Shown here piece after piece: positions 25,164 to 34,278 of a stretch of DNA of 64,000 nt. The notes below the pieces were generated by a model. It searched no databases and had not been told where the DNA came from. It saw only the letters and a list, made by a program, of their open reading frames with translations. Each line of letters begins with the position of its first letter. Position 1 is the stretch's first letter. Where the stretch lies: positions 21,189 through 85,188 of the forward strand of contig JAZLHW010000048.1 in NCBI GenBank assembly GCA_045617105.1, in the 5' to 3' direction. The stretch comes from CALELM01 sp045617105. GTDB taxonomy: Bacteria > Bacillota > Negativicutes > Selenomonadales > Selenomonadaceae. The position numbers and the translations under genes are program-made.

Positions 25164-28067
25164 TTACGATCTCTCCAATTTCCTGTAGGCTGCTTCCCGC
25201 AGAACCTGCTCCAGCTCCTCGACCTCAATCGGTTTTGCCAGATGCCCGTTCATTCCTGCCTCACGGGAGCGTTCCTTGTCCTCACTAAATGCATTTGCCG
25301 TCATCGCATAGATAGGAATTCCTGCCACCTCCGGATCAGAAAGCTTGCGGATCTTCCTCGTCGCTTGGTATCCATCCATGTACGGCATCTGAATATCCAT
25401 CAACACTATATCATAATCTCCGGCGGAAGCCTTCTTCATTTTCTCTACGGCGATTCTGCCGTCCTCCGCATAATCCACGGAAATACCAAAGTCCTCCAAG
25501 ATCTCCCCCGAAATCTCACGGTTCAGCATATTGTCCTCCACCAGCAAAACACGCAAACCTGAGAGAGATATATCCGCAGGAGCCGAAGGGTCCGCAGGAG
25601 CCGAAGCTCGATCTGCCACGATTCTAAAGCAAACTACTGTTCCCTTTTCAGGCTCACTCTCAATCTGGATCGTGCCATTCATAGCATCCACGATTCTCTT
25701 GACGATCGCCATGCCGAGCCCGCAGCCTTGGATCCCGCTCGTAGTACTGTTGCGTTCCCGTGAGAAATTCTCAAAGATTTGCTCCACGAATTCCTCATTC
25801 ATTCCTATGCCGTTGTCCGCAACCGTAAAGCACAAAGCCACCTGCTCCGGATTCTCCAAATCGATCTTCTCTAAGGAATACTTCACCGTTCCGCCATCCG
25901 GCGTATACTTGATAGCATTGGAAAGGATATTTAAAAGCACTTGGTCGATCCGCATCGTGTCCAAAAAGAGCCAGCAATCCTCATCCATGTTCTTATACTC
26001 TTTCAGGAAGGAAATATTCTTCTCCTTTGCCAAGGAATCCAGCATAGGCGTGACCTTGCTCCTGCATTTCCGTAAATTGACAGGTTGTTTCTCAATCACT
26101 AGCTTGCCGTTCTCGATACGAGCCATCTCCAAAATCTCATTGATAAGGGAAAGCAGATGCTCACCTGCCGTCTCCACCTTGTCCAAGCAATCCTTCAGCC
26201 TGCCTGCATCGTGAAAATACTTCCTTGCCATCTTGTTAAAGCCCAAAATAGCGTTCATCGGTGTACGGATATCATGCGACATATTGAACAGGAAGGTCGT
26301 CTTGGACTTGCTTGCCATCTCCGCCTTGTAAAGTGCCTCCTGCAGCTCCTCCGTCCGGCTCTGTACCAAGCCTTCCAGATGCTCATTCACTTCCTTGATG
26401 GACTTGTTGGCATTCTCCAGTTCACGTTCCGAACGGGCAAAGCGTATCATTGCATAGGTAGTGAATACGACCCCGAATACCAGCAGGAAAAAAACAAGCA
26501 GATAGGCAGGATTCCGCAAGAAGAAATTTCTTGCCGAAAGATCCGTTTGGTTCAGCACAGAATGACGAAACGTAATATCTGCAATTTCAGTTGCCGACAC
26601 GAATCTCAAGACACGATTCATGAAAAGAATGAGCGGCATATTATCACGTTTGGCAGAAACACAAGCATCGCACACCTCTGCCAAGGAATACACAGATGCC
26701 ATATTTCTAGTCGTGTAATCCGTTGTCAATGCCTGCAAATAGGATACCCGCCCAATCGCCGCCGTTGCCTTTCCATTCATGACACACTCCACGCACTCTG
26801 ACAGCGTTTCACAGGAAATGATCTCTGCCGAAGGATAGTGCTTCAGCGCATAGGACATTCCAAGGCCATTCGCAGGTACTGCAATACGGGAAAAAGTCTC
26901 ATCTGTCATCTTGCCTCGATAAAATACTCCCATAACTGCCTGAAAGACAGTCTGTGAAATCAAAAAATCATTCAGGTCTGCCTCATACAGGTCATTGGAT
27001 TCCGGAAAAGCAAGGTCGATCTTGCCTTCCTTCACATCCTGATGCATCGCCTGATAGTTATCATAGTTTTTCCATTCGATCCCCAAGGAAACGTCCATTC
27101 TTTGAAGGGCCTTCTGCAAAAGCTCCGGGAAAATGCCGATCGTTTCCCCTGACGGTCCTTGGTAAACATACGGAAAATTGTTTTGGCAGGTTCCGATCCG
27201 CAAAACGGGATGTTGCTGAAGCCAAGCCAATTCTTCAAAACTCAGGTTCTTGTTGATAGGCGACAGCTTGAAATGCTTCTGCATGAGATAATACTCAAAA
27301 TTCGGACGCTGAAGCGCCAGCTTGGATTCTGCGTCATTCAGTTCCGCAAGCAGATCCGGCCGCGCCAAGGATACACCAATATAGCATGGCATCGATCCAA
27401 TATCCTGAAGCAGCACCATGTCATCCTCAAAAGCGTTGTTGGAATTCAAAGTTGCATCTACCCTATGTGCATGAAGAGCTTCACTCTTTTTCGGCTCCGA
27501 TTCAAAACTCACGATCTCAGCATGGATATCATGCTTGCGAAGATACTCCTCAAGCAGGGCATTTTCCGCATATCCGGCATTTACGCCGATCTTCTTTCCT
27601 TCCAAACTCGCATTGATATCGCTGGCAAACCTGCTCTTCCCTGCCCTGTCTGTTGCCAAGAAAAACTGCTCCCGACCGATTGGACGGTTGGGAAACAGCA
27701 CCTTCCCCATGCGCTCCTCCGTGCGGCTGAGCAAGGGAACGATATCCACCTCACCCCTGAGGAGCATATCAAAAATCACCTCAAAGTTAGCATTGACATA
27801 CTCATACTTCCAGCCAGTAAAAAAGGACAACGCCTGCAGGTACTCATACGAATACCCATCCTTTCGTGCACCGTCCTGTGCCCCGCTCATCATTCCGCCC
27901 GACTCGAAATAGCCGACACGCACCGTCTTGTCGCTCCCTGCCTCCACCTGCGGAATGGAATACAGCAAACCACCTGCAAACCATAAAGCAAGAACGATGA
28001 CCCGCAGCACACTCCCTGCTGCATACCTGCGAAATTCCCTGCCTGCTTGTCCCAACAATATAGCCAC
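25164..28067 (-). CDS. Hybrid sensor histidine kinase with two periplasmic solute-binding domains
   Basis: 967 residues in BvgS/EvgS-like order: signal helix (about 20-40), two SBP_bac_3 domains (about 47-275, RVGYFESGG; and 285-510, VLRIGTCQNNFPY), transmembrane helix (521-543), coiled coil, HisKA with the phospho-His H598 (NMSHDIRTPMNAIL), HATPase (NILSNAIKYTPDGG, GCGLGMAIVKRIV) and a receiver with D891 (VLMDIQMPYMDG). The solute domains probably sense an amino acid or similar small molecule. No separate response regulator or Hpt gene is nearby. The start is uncertain: GTG 28067 or TTG 28058, both near GAGGTGG. Confidence 0.9.
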   Translation of the reverse strand: MAILLGQAGREFRRYAAGSVLRVIVLALWFAGGLLYSIPQVEAGSDKTVRVGYFESGGMMSGAQDGARKDGYSYEYLQALSFFTGWKYEYVNANFEVIFDMLLRGEVDIVPLLSRTEERMGKVLFPNRPIGREQFFLATDRAGKSRFASDINASLEGKKIGVNAGYAENALLEEYLRKHDIHAEIVSFESEPKKSEALHAHRVDATLNSNNAFEDDMVLLQDIGSMPCYIGVSLARPDLLAELNDAESKLALQRPNFEYYLMQKHFKLSPINKNLSFEELAWLQQHPVLRIGTCQNNFPYVYQGPSGETIGIFPELLQKALQRMDVSLGIEWKNYDNYQAMHQDVKEGKIDLAFPESNDLYEADLNDFLISQTVFQAVMGVFYRGKMTDETFSRIAVPANGLGMSYALKHYPSAEIISCETLSECVECVMNGKATAAIGRVSYLQALTTDYTTRNMASVYSLAEVCDACVSAKRDNMPLILFMNRVLRFVSATEIADITFRHSVLNQTDLSARNFFLRNPAYLLVFFLLVFGVVFTTYAMIRFARSERELENANKSIKEVNEHLEGLVQSRTEELQEALYKAEMASKSKTTFLFNMSHDIRTPMNAILGFNKMARKYFHDAGRLKDCLDKVETAGEHLLSLINEILEMARIENGKLVIEKQPVNLRKCRSKVTPMLDSLAKEKNISFLKEYKNMDEDCWLFLDTMRIDQVLLNILSNAIKYTPDGGTVKYSLEKIDLENPEQVALCFTVADNGIGMNEEFVEQIFENFSRERNSTTSGIQGCGLGMAIVKRIVDAMNGTIQIESEPEKGTVVCFRIVADRASAPADPSAPADISLSGLRVLLVEDNMLNREISGEILEDFGISVDYAEDGRIAVEKMKKASAGDYDIVLMDIQMPYMDGYQATRKIRKLSDPEVAGIPIYAMTANAFSEDKERSREAGMNGHLAKPIEVEELEQVLREAAYRKLERS

Positions 28068-28193
28068 CTCTTCTGCAATCTATCTCAAGATTCAAACTCT
28101 GTTCCTATTTTCACGAAAAAAATTATAACGCAAAAAAAAAGGAATTGGCAAGTATTTTTCCTTATTCTCTGCGTTACAATTTGATAACATTTT

Positions 28194-28341
28194 ATAACGC
28201 CATTGTTCAAGAAAATGCCGTAAGCATTTTCCCTCCAATTTGCGTTTCAACGAAGCGGGAGATATGCTCACCGTTTGTTAAAATTTGGCTTCCCCCACTT
28301 ACAGCAAGCTGTTGAAGAAGTGGACATCTTAGCTTCGTTAT
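28194..28341 (-). repeat. 150-bp dispersed hairpin repeat, copy 2
   Basis: Reverse orientation relative to copies 1 and 3. It runs from ATAACGCCATTG to TAGCTTCGTTAT and is flanked by the 5-bp direct repeat ATTTT (28189-28193 and 28342-28346), which looks like a target-site duplication. Same three hairpins as the other copies. It lies 127 bp upstream of the hybrid kinase start, with its promoter-like end (CGGCAT-N18-TATAAA) pointing at that gene. The rest of the 398-bp gap shows nothing recognisable. Confidence 0.85.
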
Positions 28342-28465
28342 ATTTTAAAATTTTGCTGTCCGATTCTCAAAGAAATCTTTCCTAAACATAAGAACCCTCG
28401 GTGAACTGCATCCAAGCATGTCTCTGCAGCTGAGTCAGAAGCTCCATCATCTACAATCCCTGCCA

Positions 28466-29233
28466 TCACCAATCATCCTCATCGGTCAGCTGAAAGGTAA
28501 AGCTGTCCGTAAACACCCCCGGATTCGTGCCGGAAGAAAACCGATAGCCATAAGCCGCCTGCATTGCCGCACTGTCAAGCTCCGCATAACCGGACGATTG
28601 CAGGATCTCCAGCCGTTCGATTGCCCCGTCTGCCGATACATAGAAACGGATCCTGACCGTTCCTTCTGCTCCTATGCTCCTCATGCTCTCAGGATAAGTC
28701 ACGGCACCCTTTCCAATACATGCCGCTGCAGTACGCTCCCTTGGTGCGGCCGGCGGTTCACTCGAAGCAGGCACTCCTTCTCCTCCTGTATCCTTCCCAC
28801 TGCCCGTACCGCTTCCCTGTCCGTTTCCCTGCAAAGCATTTCTCTCTGCCCCACCTATGCCAGAGCCTGCACCATCTGCTGTCCCCTTTGCCTGCGATGG
28901 CACACTCACTGGCTGTTCTGCCTTTTGATGCTCCTGCTTGAATTCCTGCTGATGCTCCGGATGCTTCGTGTACTCCTCTTGGATCTCCGGCAAATGGATC
29001 TCGGTTGGAATCGCCACCTCCAAAACATCGGCTGCCGTGGCAGGCGCAGAAAGGCTGGCACTCCCCCCTTGACTGCCTTCCCCTTCATAAAGAACGACCT
29101 CGATAGCTTCTCTTTCCTCCACTGGCCTCGCCAACAGGAAGAATCCACTCGCCGCCACAAGAAAAAACAAATTGATGTGCAAGAAAATGGAAATGCACCA
29201 AGCCTTTCTGCTGTCACTGCTTTCCACGCTCAT
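28466..29233 (-). CDS. tonB: Energy transducer TonB
   Basis: A 255-residue TonB: N-terminal signal anchor (about 14-36), a periplasmic linker rich in Glu, Gly, Ser and Ala rather than the usual Pro-Lys, and a C-terminal domain (GAVTYPESMRSIGAEGTVRI, YAELDSAAMQAAYGYRFS) that contacts TonB boxes of outer-membrane receptors. Last gene of the cobalamin unit, 3 bp after exbD. Together with ExbBD it delivers proton-motive energy to the receptor encoded upstream. Confidence 0.92.
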   Translation of the reverse strand: MSVESSDSRKAWCISIFLHINLFFLVAASGFFLLARPVEEREAIEVVLYEGEGSQGGSASLSAPATAADVLEVAIPTEIHLPEIQEEYTKHPEHQQEFKQEHQKAEQPVSVPSQAKGTADGAGSGIGGAERNALQGNGQGSGTGSGKDTGGEGVPASSEPPAAPRERTAAACIGKGAVTYPESMRSIGAEGTVRIRFYVSADGAIERLEILQSSGYAELDSAAMQAAYGYRFSSGTNPGVFTDSFTFQLTDEDDW

Positions 29234-29236
29234 GTC

Positions 29237-29647
29237 CTACCCCCTCGGCGTATCAGCCGCCAATCCGATACGGGCAATGCCCGCACCCTTGAATTTGTCC
29301 AAAAGCCCGATCACCATTCCATAATCCATGCTTTGATCCGCACGAACTACGACAGAAAACTTGGGATCGACCTTCTGCTGCTCCATTGCCTTGGCAAGCA
29401 AAGTATCCTCTTCGATTTTCCGATCCTCCAACCAGAGTGAGCCATCTTTCTTCAATGTGACCACATAAGTCACAGAAACCTTTGTCTCGGCATGTGCCGC
29501 CTGCGGCATATCCACGTCCACGGTTTTCAGATTCACCATGTAAATCGTACTCAGCATGAAAAAGACCAGCAAAAAAAACATAATGTCGATCATTGGTATA
29601 ATGATAATTTCCGGTTTTTGAAAAGCACGTCTGTCCCGCAGTCTCAT
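29237..29647 (-). CDS. exbD: ExbD biopolymer transport protein
   Basis: A 136-residue protein with one transmembrane helix (about 17-36), IIIIPMIDIMFFLLVFFMLS, which carries the conserved proton-path Asp (D21). A periplasmic domain follows (VTLKKDGSLWLEDRKIEEDT). It works with ExbB and TonB. The start codon overlaps the exbB stop (ATGA), indicating translational coupling. Confidence 0.94.
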   Translation of the reverse strand: MRLRDRRAFQKPEIIIIPMIDIMFFLLVFFMLSTIYMVNLKTVDVDMPQAAHAETKVSVTYVVTLKKDGSLWLEDRKIEEDTLLAKAMEQQKVDPKFSVVVRADQSMDYGMVIGLLDKFKGAGIARIGLAADTPRG

Positions 29648-30264
29648 TTTCGCTCACCTGCTCCCCGTTCTACGAGGGAAAAGCACTGCTCCATATCCGT
29701 CACGATATTTTCCAGCCGCTGCGAAAAATAAGCATGGACGATCAAGGCGAGAATTGCCACGCAAAGCCCCATCGCTGTTGCTATCAACGCCTCGCCAACG
29801 CCGCCCGTGATGGCAGCCGCCTGTCCCGACTGCACATGGAACACGCTAAAAGCGGAGATCATGCCGCTGATCGTCCCAAGAAGTCCCAAGAGAGGCGCAA
29901 GCGTCACGATAACATTCAGATAATAAAGCCTTCGACGAAATTTTGAGATTTCCACGCCTGACTGCACCTCCATATAGGAAACTGCCGCCCTTCCTTCCCT
30001 TTCCTGCTCCATCTCCATCGCATGTGCCAAAATGCCTGCAAGCACCCCTGACGAAGCTTTTGCCAGCTTCCGTGCTTCCTGCTCTTTAAATTCTCCCATC
30101 AAGGAACAGAAGTGCATGGCAAAATCCCTGCCGGAATCCATCCTGCGGAAATATAAATACCGTTCCAGCCCGACCGACACTGTAAGCATGGAGCAAAGCA
30201 GCAGCACATACATGACAGAACCGCCCTTTTGAAAGAACTCCACGCCTGACATAATGTTTTCCAT
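29644..30264 (-). CDS. exbB: ExbB / MotA-TolQ family proton channel
   Basis: About 206 residues with three hydrophobic helices (near the N-terminus, and two in LNVIVTLAPLLGLLGTISGM and EALIATAMGLCVAILALIVH). The second carries the family motif APLLGLLGTISGM and the third TAMGL. It forms the stator complex with ExbD that energises TonB. Start taken as ATG 30262-30264 behind GAGGAAGGG; a GTG three codons upstream is possible. It begins 19 bp after the BtuC-like permease stop. Confidence 0.94.
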   Translation of the reverse strand: MENIMSGVEFFQKGGSVMYVLLLCSMLTVSVGLERYLYFRRMDSGRDFAMHFCSLMGEFKEQEARKLAKASSGVLAGILAHAMEMEQEREGRAAVSYMEVQSGVEISKFRRRLYYLNVIVTLAPLLGLLGTISGMISAFSVFHVQSGQAAAITGGVGEALIATAMGLCVAILALIVHAYFSQRLENIVTDMEQCFSLVERGAGERK

Positions 30265-30282
30265 TTCTAACACAACCCTTCC

Positions 30283-31311
30283 TCATGTTTGCTTACGCAA
30301 AAGGTAAAGAAAATACGGACTTCCCACAAAAGCAGTCATAATACCCACGCGAATTTCAGATGCAGGCAAGATCACCCGACCGAGCGAATCACAAAACACC
30401 AAAAATATGCCGCCTGCCAGCAGGCAGAGCGGAAGCAGTCTCCGATGATCCGGTCCCACCAGCAAGCGAAGCATGTGCGGAACGACAAGTCCCACAAACC
30501 CAATATTTCCGCTGATGCATACTCCGGCAGCCGTCACAAGCGAAGCCAAAGAAAGCAGCACCATACGAAAAGTATTCACAGGCATTCCGACTGCACGAGC
30601 CTCCGTATCGCCAAGCGACAATACATTCAAATGCCTTGAAAGCAGCAGCATGGCAAAAGAGCCAGCCAAGATAGGCCCAATGCCTAAAAAAACATGCTCC
30701 CACCTGCGGTAGTCCAAGCTTCCGATCGTCCAAAAGACGTACTGCTGCATCTTTTGCTCACTCAAGACCGTGAGGATCGCCGCCGCCACAGCAGACAGCA
30801 GCATTCCGACCACCACCCCCGAAAGGAGCAGTGTCATCACAGGGATCCTGCCATGACGCAGGGAGAGAGCAACCACAAGCCCTACGGCGAGAAGCGCCCC
30901 TGCCAATGCGCAGGCAGGGAGCGCCAACATGCTCGTTGCAGGCAACCCCAAGGCGATCGCCAAGATCGCTCCTACGGATGCACCGCTCGATACGCCGACA
31001 ATACTCGGATCTGCCAAAGGATTGCGGAAAGTTCCCTGCAGCACAGCACCGGAAACAGCAAGTCCTGCACCGACCAGCAAACCAACGGCTGTACGGGGCA
31101 TACGAATATACCAAAGAACAGATTCCTCATCCCTCGGCACAGAAACCTCCGAGAAAAACGGCAAGCCAACCCCATGGCAAAGAGATGCCGCCGCATGAAG
31201 ATACGGGATATCCATCTGCCCCCAGCAAAGCGATAAAAAACTGACAAAGCAAAGGAGCAGGAAGAACAAAAGAAGAATCGTCCCATACCGATAACGAGAA
31301 AGAAGCGTCAT
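30283..31311 (-). CDS. btuC: FecCD-family ABC permease, probable cobalamin importer BtuC
   Basis: A 342-residue type II importer permease with about ten helices. Family segments include MPRTAVGLLVGAGLAVSGAV, NPLADPSIVGVSSGASVGAI, GNIGFVGLVVPHMLRL and the LPASEIRVGIMTAFVGSPYF end. FecCD permeases carry cobalamin, haem or siderophores; the cobalamin riboswitch at the head of this gene set points to vitamin B12. The start overlaps the ATPase stop (ATGA). Confidence 0.88.
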   Translation of the reverse strand: MTLLSRYRYGTILLLFFLLLCFVSFLSLCWGQMDIPYLHAAASLCHGVGLPFFSEVSVPRDEESVLWYIRMPRTAVGLLVGAGLAVSGAVLQGTFRNPLADPSIVGVSSGASVGAILAIALGLPATSMLALPACALAGALLAVGLVVALSLRHGRIPVMTLLLSGVVVGMLLSAVAAAILTVLSEQKMQQYVFWTIGSLDYRRWEHVFLGIGPILAGSFAMLLLSRHLNVLSLGDTEARAVGMPVNTFRMVLLSLASLVTAAGVCISGNIGFVGLVVPHMLRLLVGPDHRRLLPLCLLAGGIFLVFCDSLGRVILPASEIRVGIMTAFVGSPYFLYLLRKQT

Positions 31312-32144
31312 AACATTCCCTGCTCCTTTCCTAAAATTTCTTCCAAAGCTGCATTGCGTTTTGGCTGTGTATCAGATATTTCCGTAAAAATATCTAAATG
31401 TCCCGTCAAGGGGTTGCAGACGACCTGAAAATCCCTGCCATACGCCTGCGATAAATTTTGCGGGGACAGCACATCAGATGGAACTCCATCGGCAAGCTTC
31501 CTGCCCCCTGCTACCAAGAGAAGCCGAGAACAAAAACGTGCCGCCAAAGAAAGCTCATGCACGACCATCAATACCGTCTTGCCCGCTTGGCAAAGCTCTT
31601 GGCAAAAACGAAAGATCTCCTCCTGATATACAAGATCCAATCCCGTTGACGGCTCGTCAAGCAGCAAGAGGGGCGTTTGCTGTGCCAAAACCTTTGCCAA
31701 AAGCACTCGCTGCCTCTGCCCGCCCGACATAGCAGGAAGAGGTCGCTCCGCCAAGCTCTCCACACCCGTATAAGCAAGACAGGCATCTGCCAGACGGCGA
31801 TCCTTTTCCGACTCCTGCTGCCACCACGAAAGATAAGGATACCTTCCTGCCATCACGACCTCCCTCGCCGTGTAGGAAAAGGTCGTTTCCGCAGATTGCT
31901 GGAGATAGGCGGCACGTTTTGCAAACTCCTTGGGAGAGAGTTCCTGCACAAGCCCTCCCATCACGGAAACCTTGCCGGAGAAAATGGGAAGCTGTCCCAT
32001 AACAGCCTTCAGGAGCGTACTCTTTCCCGCCCCGTTCGGACCAATAATGCCAACCATCTCTCCCTGCTTCATCTGAAAGGAAACGCCCCTTAGAACCTCC
32101 CTGCCATCATATCCTGCCTTTAAATCATCTACTTCCAGTATCAT
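31308..32144 (-). CDS. btuD: ABC transporter ATPase, probable BtuD
   Basis: A 278-residue ATPase with Walker A GPNGAGKSTLLKAVMG, signature LSGGQRQRVLLAKVLAQ, Walker B LLLLDEPSTGLD and the switch His (MVVHELS). It has the pattern of FecE/BtuD proteins and pairs with the permease it overlaps by 4 bp. A 136-bp gap separates it from the receptor gene; a weak secondary promoter could lie there but none is convincing. Confidence 0.9.
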   Translation of the reverse strand: MILEVDDLKAGYDGREVLRGVSFQMKQGEMVGIIGPNGAGKSTLLKAVMGQLPIFSGKVSVMGGLVQELSPKEFAKRAAYLQQSAETTFSYTAREVVMAGRYPYLSWWQQESEKDRRLADACLAYTGVESLAERPLPAMSGGQRQRVLLAKVLAQQTPLLLLDEPSTGLDLVYQEEIFRFCQELCQAGKTVLMVVHELSLAARFCSRLLLVAGGRKLADGVPSDVLSPQNLSQAYGRDFQVVCNPLTGHLDIFTEISDTQPKRNAALEEILGKEQGML

Positions 32145-32280
32145 GCAACGTCCTGCTTTCCTTTGAAATCACAAACAGAAACAGTATAATACATTTTTTC
32201 CCGTTTGTCTTATCAAATCTATTTTCTCTAAATGCCTTCCTCCTTTGCTGCTTTCTTATTTTTAGGGAACAATATCCTTA

Positions 32281-34254
32281 TCAGAATTTGCAGGTAACAC
32301 CAAACTGCAAAAATCTTCCCGGTGCAGGATATCTCCAGCTGTTGTAGAGGGAATATGCCTGATTCGTGAGATTCAGTGCCTTGGCATAAAGCGTCACGTT
32401 CTCTCCTGCCTGATAGCTGACATTCACATCAAAGAGAGCGTACTTGCTGTCTCCGAAGTATTCCTTGTCCAGTCCGCTTGCCATCGTCCCAAGAAGCCCT
32501 GCCTTCCATGCGCCGCAGTGGTAGTTGACACCAATGCGGTATCCATTGGGCTGGCTGTTGTGCCTGAGGTACTGCACCGCATTGGCAAGTTCGTCTGCGT
32601 CCGCATCCGTGCTTGTGTGCGAATAGCCTAGGCTGTAGGACCACATCTCCGACAGCTTCTGGTTAAAGGAAATATTCACGCCATACTTCTTTTCCTTGTT
32701 GATATTCATGGCATACCATGTCATCCCGCCATCATTGGAACCCCAGTCGATCGCATCCTTCAAGTCAGAATAGAAGAAATTAACATCAAGGCTCGTCCCC
32801 TTCTTGAAATCGTGCGTCATGCCCAGCGTCCACGCATCGCCCGTTTCCGGATCGAGATTTGGATTCCCGTAATATCCCCAATAGCTGTAGTAGAACAAAT
32901 CATCTGCGGTGGGTGCCTTGTAGACCTTGCCCCATGTTGCATAGACCTTCGTTGCCTTGTCCGGACGATAGTTGAAGGCAGCCTTCGGTGTCCAGTGGCT
33001 TCCAAACTCACTATGCTTGTCCACGCGAAGTCCCGGTATAAAGAACCATTTTTTGTCCAGCTTCATCGTATCCTGCAAATAAATGGCAAAATTATTGAGC
33101 CTTTCATTCTGATAGCCATTTTGCTGATTCGTGGAAGAACTCCAGTGGTATTCCATTCCTGCAACCAGCTTATTGTTCTTGCCCAGCTGCCAGCCGTTTT
33201 GGTAGTCAATTCCCTCCGTGCAGGTATTGTACTTGCCCGCAAAGTCCACGGACTTGTAGTTTTGGAAATAACGCAAAAAGCCCGGAAGCTTCGTATCTTC
33301 CTTGAAATTATACTTGACGTACCCATAATTGAAATTTTCTTCCTGCGAATATGGCTTTCCCGTATTCCAGTCAATCGAGCCAATAAATTTTTGCGTGCCG
33401 TAGGCATCATACTCATGTGCCTCTGCATCCACACTCTTATGCGCAAAATAAAGATCCCATGACTGCGATGCATCTGCTCTTTTTTTCATGCGCACGGAAA
33501 AATTATTGGAGGAGCTGCCGCTTCTCGGCATTGTTTCCGTTTCGCCCTGCCGGTTCTTGAAATCAAAGCCGTCGCTTGTCTGGAAGCCTCCTGCCACTGC
33601 CCAGCTAAAGCCATCGTCATTGCTTCCTTGGTTCATCAGGTCAACCTTGTACGTTTTCCAAGATCCAAGGCTAAGATCTACCGTAGTCTCGTTCTTCTCG
33701 CCTGCCTTGGTGATGATATTGATGACACCGCCAACAGCATCGCTTCCGTAAAGGGCAGAGCCTGCCCCCTTGACTACCTCGATACGCTCAATGTTCTTGA
33801 TGGACGGGAGCATGGAAAGTGTTGCGCTCGACCGGCTCATGGAGCCTTGGTCATCGTTGAGTCGCTCGCCGTCCACCATAATGACAACACGTTCCTCGCC
33901 ATTGATGCGAACCACTTCGTCTGCCCCGCTGATTCCATTCGTGATGACTACGCCATTGATATGCCCCAAAGCCTCTGCCGCATCGGCATAATGATTATCC
34001 TCCAGCTCCTGCGCACTGATCACCACGACATCTGCCGCCGTATTCATTCTCGCAGACGGGATCCTCTCTGCCGTGATAACATTGCCGCCAAGATCCTGCT
34101 CCTCAATAACAGGTGCTGCCGCTTCCTCTGCCGCAACCTCCACAGGTTCTTCCCTATTCTCCGTCACATCCTCTGCAAATGCCGTAGCAGCAAAAGAGAG
34201 CATTCCCATCGCCAATGCCGCAGCGAAGCGGCAGTCAAACCTATTCTTTTTCAT
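32281..34254 (-). CDS. btuB: TonB-dependent outer-membrane receptor, BtuB-like
   Basis: A 657-residue receptor with signal peptide (AALAMGMLSFAATAFA), a TonB-box region and plug domain (VVISAQELEDNHYADAAEAL, VIMVDGERLND, ERIEVVKGAGSALYGSDAVG), then a beta-barrel ending in the terminal Phe (FLQFGVTCKF) required for assembly. It imports a scarce ligand across the outer membrane; the riboswitch and BtuFCD neighbours indicate cobalamin. Start ATG 34252-34254 behind GGGAGGAAAAGG. It is direct sequence evidence for an outer membrane in this Firmicute. Confidence 0.92.
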   Translation of the reverse strand: MKKNRFDCRFAAALAMGMLSFAATAFAEDVTENREEPVEVAAEEAAAPVIEEQDLGGNVITAERIPSARMNTAADVVVISAQELEDNHYADAAEALGHINGVVITNGISGADEVVRINGEERVVIMVDGERLNDDQGSMSRSSATLSMLPSIKNIERIEVVKGAGSALYGSDAVGGVINIITKAGEKNETTVDLSLGSWKTYKVDLMNQGSNDDGFSWAVAGGFQTSDGFDFKNRQGETETMPRSGSSSNNFSVRMKKRADASQSWDLYFAHKSVDAEAHEYDAYGTQKFIGSIDWNTGKPYSQEENFNYGYVKYNFKEDTKLPGFLRYFQNYKSVDFAGKYNTCTEGIDYQNGWQLGKNNKLVAGMEYHWSSSTNQQNGYQNERLNNFAIYLQDTMKLDKKWFFIPGLRVDKHSEFGSHWTPKAAFNYRPDKATKVYATWGKVYKAPTADDLFYYSYWGYYGNPNLDPETGDAWTLGMTHDFKKGTSLDVNFFYSDLKDAIDWGSNDGGMTWYAMNINKEKKYGVNISFNQKLSEMWSYSLGYSHTSTDADADELANAVQYLRHNSQPNGYRIGVNYHCGAWKAGLLGTMASGLDKEYFGDSKYALFDVNVSYQAGENVTLYAKALNLTNQAYSLYNSWRYPAPGRFLQFGVTCKF

Positions 34255-34278
34255 AAAACCTTTTCCTCCCAAAATTAT

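Noticed and set aside
32145..32280. Separate promoter for btuD
   Set aside because: TTGATA and TATTAT are present but 19 bases apart, and the gene fits the riboswitch-headed unit; evidence is too weak to annotate.
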